A stretch of DNA of 7,986 nt, from positions 1-7,986 of the forward strand of contig DAIDJT010000118.1 of the NCBI GenBank assembly GCA_027451265.1, in the 5' to 3' direction. A program made the translations under genes and the position numbers. Below, one piece after another: positions 1-6,968 of this stretch. The notes below the pieces were generated by a model that did not search any database, was not told where the DNA came from, and saw nothing but the letters and a program-made list of their open reading frames with translations. Source of the DNA: Bacteroidales bacterium. GTDB lineage: Bacteria; Bacteroidota; Bacteroidia; Bacteroidales; VadinHA17. Positions within the stretch are counted from its first letter, which is position 1. The number at the start of each line of letters is the position of its first letter.

Positions 1-19
1 AGCCACCGGATCAAAATGA
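1..19 (+). CDS. Possible 3' tail of an upstream operon gene
   Basis: Frame 2 reads ATGSK and stops at TGA 17-19, which overlaps the ATG at 16 as ATGA. The same 4-base overlap recurs three more times in this operon, so an upstream co-translated gene probably ends here. Five residues are too few to identify it. Confidence 0.3.
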
Positions 20-633
20 TAATCAAAGCCAGGCATATAACTTTCTTTGTCAGGTTCTTCAGTTTTTATTCACGGACCGGACTGAACCGGCATTTCAGTG
101 ATGTCAGGTTTGACTGTAACGTAAATACTGCAGGCCGGCCTGTCCTGCTCCTTGGCAACCACTTCAGCTGGTGGGACGGGTTCATTGCCTATCGTCTCAA
201 TGACCTCTTCCTGCACAAGAAATTTCATATCATGATGCTTGAAGAGCAGCTTGAAAAGAGACTGTTTCTCAATAAAGCAGGGGCCTATTCAATTAAGCGT
301 GGTTCGCGCTCGGTGCTCGATTCTCTCACCTACACCTCCGGACTGTTGCATGAGGTTGAAAACATGGTCGTGGTCTACCCGCAGGGCACGATCACATCCG
401 TACACCGGAGGCCGGTAAGATTCGAAAAGGGTACAGAGAGAATCATTGCGGGAGCCTCGGACAAGCTTATGATACTCTTTTATGCAGCGTTGCCCGACTG
501 GTTCTCGGAAAAGAAACCGGAACTTTTTGTCAGGGTGATTGAGTATTCAGCCAGGGAAAGATCAATCACTGACCTGGAAGAGACATACAATATGTTTCTT
601 GAAGAGTGCATTGTCAAGCAGATGCCTTTATGA
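16..633 (+). CDS. PlsC-family acyltransferase, probable carotenoid glycoside acyltransferase (CruD-like)
   Basis: This 205-residue protein belongs to the lysophospholipid acyltransferase (PlsC/LPLAT) fold. Motif I is N48-H49-x4-D54 (NHFSWWDG), the His/Asp catalytic pair. A motif II-like stretch is GAYSIKRG at 89-96. Motif III is YPQGT at 121-125, where the family norm is FPEGT. It is short for the family and has no obvious transmembrane helix, so it probably sits peripherally on the inner membrane and uses an acyl donor. It is followed by a glycosyltransferase in an ATGA overlap and lies in a carotenoid operon. I therefore infer that it esterifies the sugar of a carotenoid glycoside, as CruD does in green sulfur bacteria; ordinary phospholipid acylation is the alternative. 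The reading frame is open back to base 1, so the start could lie upstream. The ATG at 16 overlaps a possible upstream stop (TGA 17-19), which favours it. The family is near certain and the substrate is inferred. Confidence 0.85.
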   Translation: MIIKARHITFFVRFFSFYSRTGLNRHFSDVRFDCNVNTAGRPVLLLGNHFSWWDGFIAYRLNDLFLHKKFHIMMLEEQLEKRLFLNKAGAYSIKRGSRSVLDSLTYTSGLLHEVENMVVVYPQGTITSVHRRPVRFEKGTERIIAGASDKLMILFYAALPDWFSEKKPELFVRVIEYSARERSITDLEETYNMFLEECIVKQMPL

Positions 634-1730
634 TACTTACAATAGCCGGGAGCCTTGTTCTCTTCCTGACATTCCTTCGATCAGCGGTAGCGCTGGTGAA
701 TATGCTCTCCAGACCATATCTTCCGCTTACAGCCAGTGACAGGCATCGGCTGCCATCGCTCTCCGTTCTGATCCCGGTAAGAAATGAGGAGAATAATATA
801 GGTACATTGCTTGGCAGCCTTGCATCACTTCCTTACGAAAGGGTTGAGGTCATTGTGTATGATGACGGATCAACCGACAGCACCGCTGAGGTTGTTTCAG
901 CCTGTGCCAGGGTTGATGCGAGGATCAGATATCTCAGGGGAGATGACCTCCCGGCGGGATGGACTGGAAAAAACCATGCCTGTCACAGGCTTGCCGCCGA
1001 AGCGGCGAACGAATACCTCCTTTTCCTTGACGCTGATGTAACGGTGGGAGAAGACCTGCTCAGGAGAGCGGTCTCATACGCGGCCAGGCACAGGCTGGCG
1101 CTGCTGTCGATGTTTCCTCGCCAGAAAATGAGGAGCCGGGGCGAAAAGATTGTCGTCCCCTTCATGTTCAGGATACTGTTGTCATTATTGCCCCTTTTCC
1201 TGATCCGCCGGTGCAGATGGAGCTCCTTCTCTGCTGCCAACGGCCAGATGATGCTGTTTCACGGTGAAACATACAGACGGTACAGGTTTCATGAAAGGGT
1301 GCATGACAGGATGGCGGAGGACATCGAGATAATGAGGCTGGTGAAAAAAAGTCGCCTCCGGGGCGACACCCTTGTAGGCCGGAAGGAGATTGAATGCCGG
1401 ATGTACAGGGGTTACATGCAAGGTGTCAACGGGTTCTCTAGAAACATTCTCACCATGTTTGGAAACAGCATGGCCTTCTTACTGTTGTATGCCGTCACAG
1501 GTCTTGCCGGGTGGATCATACTGCTCTTCCTGCCCTTGCATTTTATGGCAGCCTACTTGCTGATGGTGGTTCTTCTGAACGCCATGGTTGCAGTTACCAG
1601 CAGGCAGAGGATCAGTGAAAACCTTATCTGGCTGCTGCCGGGTATCGCAGCTTTTTACCATATTGCATTCCTGGCCATTTTGCGAAGCACTGGCAATACT
1701 TTTGAATGGAAGGGACGAAAAATAAGATGA
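630..1730 (+). CDS. Family 2 glycosyltransferase, probable carotenoid glycosyltransferase (CruC/CrtQ-like)
   Basis: This is a 366-residue membrane glycosyltransferase of the GT-A fold, family 2. It has an N-terminal hydrophobic helix (about residues 2-26), then SVLIPVRNEENNI (45-57), DDGSTD (78-83, nucleotide-sugar binding), LPAGWTGKNHAC (107-118), the metal-binding DAD (134-136), NGQ (204-206) and an ED acid pair (230-231). Two to three hydrophobic segments follow in the last 100 residues. This layout matches carotenoid glycosyltransferases such as CrtQ of staphyloxanthin synthesis and CruC of chlorobactene glucoside synthesis. It probably moves a hexose from a nucleotide sugar to the hydroxyl made by the CruF homologue encoded downstream, at the cytoplasmic membrane. 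I chose the ATG at 630 because it forms an ATGA overlap with the preceding stop; a GTG at 606 would add 8 residues. The sugar and the exact acceptor cannot be read from the sequence. Confidence 0.88.
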   Translation: MILTIAGSLVLFLTFLRSAVALVNMLSRPYLPLTASDRHRLPSLSVLIPVRNEENNIGTLLGSLASLPYERVEVIVYDDGSTDSTAEVVSACARVDARIRYLRGDDLPAGWTGKNHACHRLAAEAANEYLLFLDADVTVGEDLLRRAVSYAARHRLALLSMFPRQKMRSRGEKIVVPFMFRILLSLLPLFLIRRCRWSSFSAANGQMMLFHGETYRRYRFHERVHDRMAEDIEIMRLVKKSRLRGDTLVGRKEIECRMYRGYMQGVNGFSRNILTMFGNSMAFLLLYAVTGLAGWIILLFLPLHFMAAYLLMVVLLNAMVAVTSRQRISENLIWLLPGIAAFYHIAFLAILRSTGNTFEWKGRKIR

Positions 1731-2476
1731 AGCACAAAGCTATAGCATTGATGCTGATGTTGCTGACCTTGCCGGCGGTATTTGGTGCTGCCGCGGAAGA
1801 CTGCAGCAGTTGCACGATATACAAAGGGTATATCACCGGTAATATGGAGTTGTGGAAGAAAGGGATGCAGGAGCTGCAGGAACAGTTCCGGCGTGACCCC
1901 AAAGCCTGCACCCTGTACACTCTTGCGGAGGCAAGGTATGGATACATAGGTTACCTGCTGGGGAAAAATGAGAAAGATCTTGCCAGGCTGCAGATAGAAG
2001 TATTTGGCGAAGAAATTGAACAACTTGCCACGTTCCCCGGATACAGGGCTGAGACGGAGGCCTTCAGGGTGGCCCTGCTGGGCTTCAGGATGGGGCTTAA
2101 TCCCGCACGGGCGATGACCCTCGGCCCCAAGGCACTGAAACAGCTCGAGACGGCTATGCAGGTTGGGACAAACTCTGCCGTTGTCTGGATTGAAAAGGCA
2201 AACTCCGAGGCTCACATGCCATCCTTTGCGGGCGGATCACGAGAAAAATCAGCAGCCTCCTTCCGGGAGGCACTGAGGCTCTTCGAGGCAGGCGGCAGCG
2301 TCGCACCCTGTAACTGGAGGTACCTCAACACAATGGTGCTTCTGGGTCAGTTGCTTGATAAAATGGGTGACTACCAGGGATCACGAGAGGCCTACCTGAG
2401 AGCCCTGAAGAGGGAGCCTGACTTCCAGTGGGTACGTGATGAGCTTCTGCCGGAAGCTGAGGGAAAACTTAAATGA
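1727..2476 (+). CDS. Secreted TPR-like protein of unknown function in the carotenoid operon
   Basis: This is a 249-residue protein. An N-terminal Sec signal peptide (MKHK, then a hydrophobic run to about residue 20 ending in GAAA) suggests cleavage near residue 22-23 and release to the periplasm. The mature start carries a CxxC (C26, C29), which could form a disulfide or bind metal. The rest is helical. The last 60 residues, with YLNTMVLLGQLLDKMGDYQG and then SREAYLRALKREPDF, resemble one or two tetratricopeptide repeats, a protein-binding scaffold. No enzyme motif is recognised. The ATG at 1727 overlaps the glycosyltransferase stop in an ATGA and has a purine-rich GGAAGGGA at 1708-1715. An in-frame ATG at 1706 is less likely because it would put a charged stretch before the signal peptide. 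Its position between the tailoring genes and crtI implies a role linked to the pigment, perhaps in transport or membrane organisation, but this is a guess. Confidence 0.8.
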   Translation: MKHKAIALMLMLLTLPAVFGAAAEDCSSCTIYKGYITGNMELWKKGMQELQEQFRRDPKACTLYTLAEARYGYIGYLLGKNEKDLARLQIEVFGEEIEQLATFPGYRAETEAFRVALLGFRMGLNPARAMTLGPKALKQLETAMQVGTNSAVVWIEKANSEAHMPSFAGGSREKSAASFREALRLFEAGGSVAPCNWRYLNTMVLLGQLLDKMGDYQGSREAYLRALKREPDFQWVRDELLPEAEGKLK

Positions 2477-2480
2477 CCAC

Positions 2481-3968
2481 ATGACAGGAAAGAAAGCTCT
2501 CATAGTAGGGGCCGGACTTGGCGGGCTGGCGACGGCCCTGCGGCTAAGGCGGAGGGGTTACGAGGTGGAGATGGTGGAGATGTACAGGCAGGCCGGGGGA
2601 AGGCTCAACCAGCTGACATCCGGAGGCTTCACCTTTGACATGGCCCCCACCTTCTTCAGCATGAGCTACCACTTCAACGAGTTCGTCAGGGATGCCGGAA
2701 TAGAGATGCCATTCCGGTTCGTGCAGATAGACCCATTGTACCGGGTGAACTTTCGCGGCAGCAACAGGTGGTACACCATATACCGTGACCTGGACAGGCT
2801 TGCTCACCAGTTTGAGGATATCGAACCGGGCTTCAGGGATCGCATGGAAAGGTTCCTGGCCTCGTCCGGGGTCCTGTTTGATGACATCGAAAAGGGTGTC
2901 CTGGCCAAAAACTTCAGGTCGCTGCCTGACTTCATGATGCAGATGACGAAACTGCCGGTGAAGCATGTCCCGAAGGTGATGCGCTCGGTATGGAGCGAGA
3001 TGAGCCGGTATTTTACATCCTACGAGGTAAGGGTGATCTTCTCACTTGTTTCGTTCTTCCTCGGGGCCACCCCGTTTGACACTCCCGCCGTTTATACCAT
3101 CCTGAGTTACACTGAGATGGTGCATGACGGCTACCACAACGTGGAGGGCGGAATGTACCGTATTGTGGAAGGGTTGCTTCGCGAAGCGGAAAAAGCAGGG
3201 ATAAAGATAAATTACAACGTAACCATCAAGGATTTCGACGGTTCGGGCATAAGGAACAGGGCATTCATTGATACTGACGGCAGGCGCTGGGAGGGAGACA
3301 TCTTTGTGGTCAATGCCGACGCAGCCATGTTCCGCGGAAGGGTGTTCCGCCGCCCGGCATTTACTGACGGGAAACTTGACCGGATGCAGTGGACACTTGC
3401 ACCTTTTACGATGTACCTTGGTGTAAAAGGAAAGATGGATAACATCCACCACCATAACTATTTCCTTGGTGATGGCGACTATGAACCCTATTCCAAGGGG
3501 ATTTTCCGTAACAAGGTATCACTTGAGAAGCCTTATTATTACGTTAACGCCAACGCCATCTTCAACCCTCAGAGCGCACCCGCGGGATGCGAGAACCTGT
3601 TTATCCTCGTCCCGGTGCCTGACCTGAGGTTCAAGCCTGACTGGAGTGACAGGGAGCGCATTGCCGATGCAGTGATAAAAGATCTTTCGGCCCGCACGGG
3701 CCATAACATTGAGGCCAACCTCATGACACGCGTGGTGCTTGATCCGGTCGACTGGCAGAACATGTTCGGCCTCTGGCGTGGCAGCGGGCTGGGACTGGGG
3801 CACAAGATGACGCAGGTGGGCGGATTCAGGCCATCCAACAGGGACGAGGTATTTTCAAACGTCTGGTATACAGGCGCTTCGACTGTTCCCGGAACCGGTC
3901 TTCCGATGGTGATTATCAGCTCGAAACTAACCGTACAGAGAATAGAAAATGAAGCCGGCTCTTTATGA
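2481..3968 (+). CDS. crtI: CrtI-type phytoene desaturase
   Basis: This 495-residue FAD-dependent carotenoid desaturase has the usual length for the CrtI/CrtN family. The N-terminal dinucleotide-binding fold shows GAGLGG at 10-15, an acidic residue at the end of the second strand (E33) and GGR at 39-41, followed by FTFDMAPTFF. The C-terminal signature YTGASTVPGTGLPMVIISSK (463-482) is the conserved FAD-contacting block of bacterial phytoene desaturases. It should convert phytoene stepwise towards lycopene at the membrane. The next gene is phytoene synthase, which overlaps it by 20 bases, so the two are co-translated. The second CrtI-like gene downstream has CrtD features, which leaves this one as the main phytoene desaturase. 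I chose the ATG at 2481 because the Rossmann motif begins just after it; an ATG at 2436 would run back into the preceding gene. Desaturation to neurosporene or to didehydrolycopene cannot be excluded. Confidence 0.93.
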   Translation: MTGKKALIVGAGLGGLATALRLRRRGYEVEMVEMYRQAGGRLNQLTSGGFTFDMAPTFFSMSYHFNEFVRDAGIEMPFRFVQIDPLYRVNFRGSNRWYTIYRDLDRLAHQFEDIEPGFRDRMERFLASSGVLFDDIEKGVLAKNFRSLPDFMMQMTKLPVKHVPKVMRSVWSEMSRYFTSYEVRVIFSLVSFFLGATPFDTPAVYTILSYTEMVHDGYHNVEGGMYRIVEGLLREAEKAGIKINYNVTIKDFDGSGIRNRAFIDTDGRRWEGDIFVVNADAAMFRGRVFRRPAFTDGKLDRMQWTLAPFTMYLGVKGKMDNIHHHNYFLGDGDYEPYSKGIFRNKVSLEKPYYYVNANAIFNPQSAPAGCENLFILVPVPDLRFKPDWSDRERIADAVIKDLSARTGHNIEANLMTRVVLDPVDWQNMFGLWRGSGLGLGHKMTQVGGFRPSNRDEVFSNVWYTGASTVPGTGLPMVIISSKLTVQRIENEAGSL

Positions 3969-4788
3969 CACCATTTCACTGAGGTGCAGCAGGGTGGTCA
4001 CCACCGGTTACAGCACCTCCTTCTCACTGGGAATCCGTACCCTTTCCGTAAGGCACCGCCCTGCGATTTACGCGATTTACGGTTTCGTCAGGCTGGCTGA
4101 CGAGATAGTTGACACTTTCTTCGGCCACAGGCAGCGGGAGATGCTTGACCGGTTCCGGCAGGATACTTCGGAGGCAATCTCCGAAGGGGTAAGTTCCAAC
4201 CCGGTGCTGCACTCATTCCAGTGGGCGGTCAATACCTATAACATTGATATGGAGTTCATTGAGGCATTCCTCTACAGCATGGAGATGGACCTCGGGCAGA
4301 AGAACCATGACCGCAACAGCTATAATCAGTATATATACGGCTCCGCCGAAGCGGTGGGGCTGATGTGCCTGAGAGTCTTCTGCCATGGCGATCCGCAGAC
4401 ATTTGACAGGCTCCGCGAGCCGGCACGCAGGCTGGGCTCAGCCTTTCAGAAGGTGAATTTCCTGAGGGACATACGCAGTGATTTTGTTGACCGTGAGAGA
4501 GTTTATTTTCCTGGCGTCGATTTCAACAAATTCACGGTAGCTGAAAAGATGCAGATTGAGGAAGACATTGCTGCTGATTTCAGCGCAGCACTGGAAGGCA
4601 TCAGGGGCCTGGGCCGGGGTAGCCGCCGGGGCGTTTACCTTGCTTATTCCTATTACCTGGCACTCTTTGCAAAGATCAGGAAAACACCTCCGGAGGCTGT
4701 TATCGGCCGGCGCTTCAGGATATCCAACGCCAGGAAACTGTGGCTGCTGATCAAGGTGATTATTAAGGACCTGACAGGACTGATTTAA
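3949..4788 (+). CDS. crtB: Phytoene synthase (squalene/phytoene synthase family)
   Basis: This 279-residue enzyme condenses two prenyl diphosphates head to head, geranylgeranyl diphosphate to phytoene in the C40 pathway, the first committed carotenoid step. Both Mg-diphosphate Asp motifs are intact: D51-EIV-D55 within YGFVRLADEIVDTF, and D174-IRS-D178 within QKVNFLRDIRSD, followed by the typical RVYFP. The N-terminal SRVVTTGYSTSFSLG matches the family's substrate-binding start. Length is close to the family norm and there are no membrane helices. The start codon lies 20 bases inside crtI, so translation is probably coupled to it. A C30 enzyme of the CrtM type is the alternative. I prefer C40 because the neighbouring CrtD and CruF homologues act on C40 acyclic ends. 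Confidence 0.95.
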   Translation: MKPALYDTISLRCSRVVTTGYSTSFSLGIRTLSVRHRPAIYAIYGFVRLADEIVDTFFGHRQREMLDRFRQDTSEAISEGVSSNPVLHSFQWAVNTYNIDMEFIEAFLYSMEMDLGQKNHDRNSYNQYIYGSAEAVGLMCLRVFCHGDPQTFDRLREPARRLGSAFQKVNFLRDIRSDFVDRERVYFPGVDFNKFTVAEKMQIEEDIAADFSAALEGIRGLGRGSRRGVYLAYSYYLALFAKIRKTPPEAVIGRRFRISNARKLWLLIKVIIKDLTGLI

Positions 4789-4791
4789 TTA

Positions 4792-6273
4792 ATGCACTGG
4801 GCGATGAAAACAAAGGCGGCAGTGCTGGGAGCGGGTATAGGTGGAATGGCTGCGGCAATAAGACTGGCCGTGAAGGGCTATGACACCCACCTTTTTGAAA
4901 AGAACGGCGTGACCGGTGGCAAGATCGGAGAACTTCGGCTTGCCGGCTGCAGGTTTGATACCGGCCCCTCGCTGTTCACACTTCCCGACCTGGTTGATGA
5001 ATTGTTCACCCTGGCAGGAGAGGACCCCCGCCAGCATTTCAGATATTTGCCACTGGAATCATCATGCAGGTATTTCTGGGACGACGGCACGATGCTCAAC
5101 GCCTGGACTGACAGGCAACGGTTTGCGGCTGAGGCTGAAAGAGTCACCGGCGAGCCTCGCGAAAACATTATCGGCTTCCTGGATGAGTGCGCGGAACTGT
5201 ATGACCTGACTGCAGGTATTTTTATTTTTTCGCCCTTTTATCAGCTTGAAAATTTCAGGAAACCGGAGTCGCTCAACGTGGCCCGTAACTTCAGGAAGCT
5301 GAATGCATTCTCGACCATGCATGGCGTAATCAGCAGGCGGTTCAGAAGCCCGAAACTGGTCCAGCTCTTTGACCGCTACGCAACGTATAACGGTTCAAGT
5401 CCATACAGGGCTCCCGGGACTCTGAACGTGATTGCCCACCTGGAACACAATACGGGTGCCTGGTTCCCGGAGAAGGGGATGAGGGAAATCGCTGACGCTC
5501 TTGAACGGCTGGCAGTCAGGTGCGGCGTTACAATACATATGGGAGAGGAGATTATCTCGGTGATTAAGGAGGGAAAAACTGTCACAGGAGTTGAGACTTC
5601 ATCGGGAGTTATGCCTTTCGGGGTGGTTGTAACAGACATTGATGTAATACCGTTTTACCGCAAGCTGCTGAAGGAGGAAATCCCTGCAAAAAGACAGGAG
5701 AGGCAGGAGCGAAGCACCTCAGCGCTCATATTCTACTGGGCAATGAACCGGAGATTTGAGGAACTGGACCTGCACAATATCTTTTTCTCATCGGATTATC
5801 CGGGTGAGTTTCGCGCGTTGCGAAAGGGAGAGGTCACCGCTGACCCCACTGTCTACCTGTTTGCATCATCGAGGGTGGTGCCAGCGGATGCGCCGGAGGG
5901 TAAGGACAACTGGTTCGTCATGATCAATGTGCCATACGACAGGGGGCAGGACTGGAAGCAGATTGTCATCACGGCGCGGGCAGACATACAAAAGAAGCTG
6001 GGCAAGAGGCTGGGCTGTAATATCGGGGAGGCCATCGAGGCCGAACAGGTGCTTGATCCGCCGATGATTGAGAGACTGACGGCCTCACACCGCGGTGCCC
6101 TGTACGGCAGCAGTTCCAACAGCCGGTTCGCTGCATTCAGGCGTCACCCGAACGTGAGAAACGGGTACGGGAACCTGTGGTTTGCAGGCGGGTCAGTCCA
6201 CCCCGGCGGGGGAATACCCCTATGCCTCGCATCTGCGAAGATTGCATGTGACATGATACCTCCTGCCGGATGA
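4792..6273 (+). CDS. crtD: CrtD-type 1-hydroxycarotenoid 3,4-desaturase
   Basis: This is a 493-residue flavoprotein of the CrtI superfamily, clearly diverged from the phytoene desaturase two genes upstream. FAD-binding signatures are GAGIGG at 13-18, E36 and GGK at 42-44, then FDTGPSLFTLP. The middle contains FDRYATYNGSSPYRAPGTLNVIAHLEHNTGAWFPEKGM, and the C-terminus LYGSSSNSRFAAFRRHPN and GGSVHPGGGIPLCLASAK (466-483). These blocks are typical of CrtD-like proteins of Bacteroidota rather than of CrtI. The expected reaction is 3,4-desaturation of an acyclic carotenoid end that carries a 1-hydroxyl, extending the conjugated system. That substrate would be made by the CruF homologue encoded next, with which it shares an ATGA overlap. 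The ATG at 4804 is an alternative start and gives a leader closer to the family norm (MKTK before the Rossmann strand). Other CrtI-superfamily activities, such as end-group oxidation, are possible. Confidence 0.88.
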   Translation: MHWAMKTKAAVLGAGIGGMAAAIRLAVKGYDTHLFEKNGVTGGKIGELRLAGCRFDTGPSLFTLPDLVDELFTLAGEDPRQHFRYLPLESSCRYFWDDGTMLNAWTDRQRFAAEAERVTGEPRENIIGFLDECAELYDLTAGIFIFSPFYQLENFRKPESLNVARNFRKLNAFSTMHGVISRRFRSPKLVQLFDRYATYNGSSPYRAPGTLNVIAHLEHNTGAWFPEKGMREIADALERLAVRCGVTIHMGEEIISVIKEGKTVTGVETSSGVMPFGVVVTDIDVIPFYRKLLKEEIPAKRQERQERSTSALIFYWAMNRRFEELDLHNIFFSSDYPGEFRALRKGEVTADPTVYLFASSRVVPADAPEGKDNWFVMINVPYDRGQDWKQIVITARADIQKKLGKRLGCNIGEAIEAEQVLDPPMIERLTASHRGALYGSSSNSRFAAFRRHPNVRNGYGNLWFAGGSVHPGGGIPLCLASAKIACDMIPPAG

Positions 6274-6968
6274 CCCTGCCGCGGCCACGAATACAGAAAT
6301 CGACCGGGATCCTGGTGTGGGTTTACGGTGTAGGCCTTCTGGGCATGCTGCTGCCATTCAGTCGCGGAATTTTTACTTCCATAACCCCGCTGAACCTGCT
6401 ATTCGCCGCAACATTCCTGTTCTGGGGCAGGTGGCCGGCAAGACAGGTCATAATTTCTGGGACAATAGTAGCTGTCATCTCCTTTTTTGTTGAAGCAGCC
6501 GGGGTAAATACAGGGCTGATCTTCGGAGTCTATGCCTACGGCCACACCCTCGGCCCGAAGCTGCTGAACACTCCTTTAATAATAGGACTTAACTGGTTCA
6601 TTCTCATTTACTGTACCAACACTGTAAGCCGGCAGATATGGAACCGTATTGCAGGCGAAAGGAGCTTAAGGCATTCATCACTGGAGAAATCGGTGTTTGT
6701 CATTTTTTCCGGCTCACTCTTTATGGTTCTGTATGACATTTTTCTGGAACCGGCAGCTATGAGGCTTGACATGTGGTCATGGGAGGGTGGGGTGATTCCC
6801 CTGAGGAATTACCTTGCGTGGTTCTTCTTTTCACTGGTGTTTCACACCTGTGTCAGATTCACCGGAGAGGAGGAGATAAACAGGAGGGCTATGCCGCTCT
6901 TCGTGGTTCAGCTGGGATTCTTTGCAGTGATAGATATTTTCTATTTGCTTGCAGCCTGGTTCTCATGA
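6270..6968 (+). CDS. cruF: CruF-type carotenoid 1,2-hydratase (DUF422 family membrane protein)
   Basis: This 232-residue polytopic membrane protein has about six to seven hydrophobic segments and a positively charged N-terminus. It carries the conserved blocks of the carotenoid biosynthesis protein family (DUF422/CruF): FFVEAAGVNTGLIFGVYAYG (72-91) with E75, LGPKLLNTPLIIGLNW (94-109), and DIFLEPAAMRLDMWSW (156-171) with D156, E160, D167 and the tryptophans, then IPLRNYLAWF. CruF adds water across the 1,2 double bond of an acyclic carotenoid end, giving a tertiary 1-hydroxyl without needing oxygen. This hydroxyl is the natural handle for the glycosyltransferase and the trigger for CrtD action. 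The start overlaps the crtD stop in an ATGA. The 3' end overlaps the opposite-strand GntR gene by 28 bases. A related hydratase without sequence similarity, CrtC, is excluded by the motifs. Confidence 0.9.
   Translation: MTLPRPRIQKSTGILVWVYGVGLLGMLLPFSRGIFTSITPLNLLFAATFLFWGRWPARQVIISGTIVAVISFFVEAAGVNTGLIFGVYAYGHTLGPKLLNTPLIIGLNWFILIYCTNTVSRQIWNRIAGERSLRHSSLEKSVFVIFSGSLFMVLYDIFLEPAAMRLDMWSWEGGVIPLRNYLAWFFFSLVFHTCVRFTGEEEINRRAMPLFVVQLGFFAVIDIFYLLAAWFS

Noticed and set aside
606..629. GTG at 606 as the start of the glycosyltransferase
   Set aside because: It would add eight polar residues before the N-terminal hydrophobic helix and deepen the overlap with the upstream gene; the ATG at 630 forms the ATGA overlap used elsewhere in the operon.
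1655..2215. 186-codon open frame on the minus strand
   Set aside because: It lies wholly antisense to the glycosyltransferase and TPR genes, has no family-like motifs, and looks like a shadow of the GC-rich codon use.
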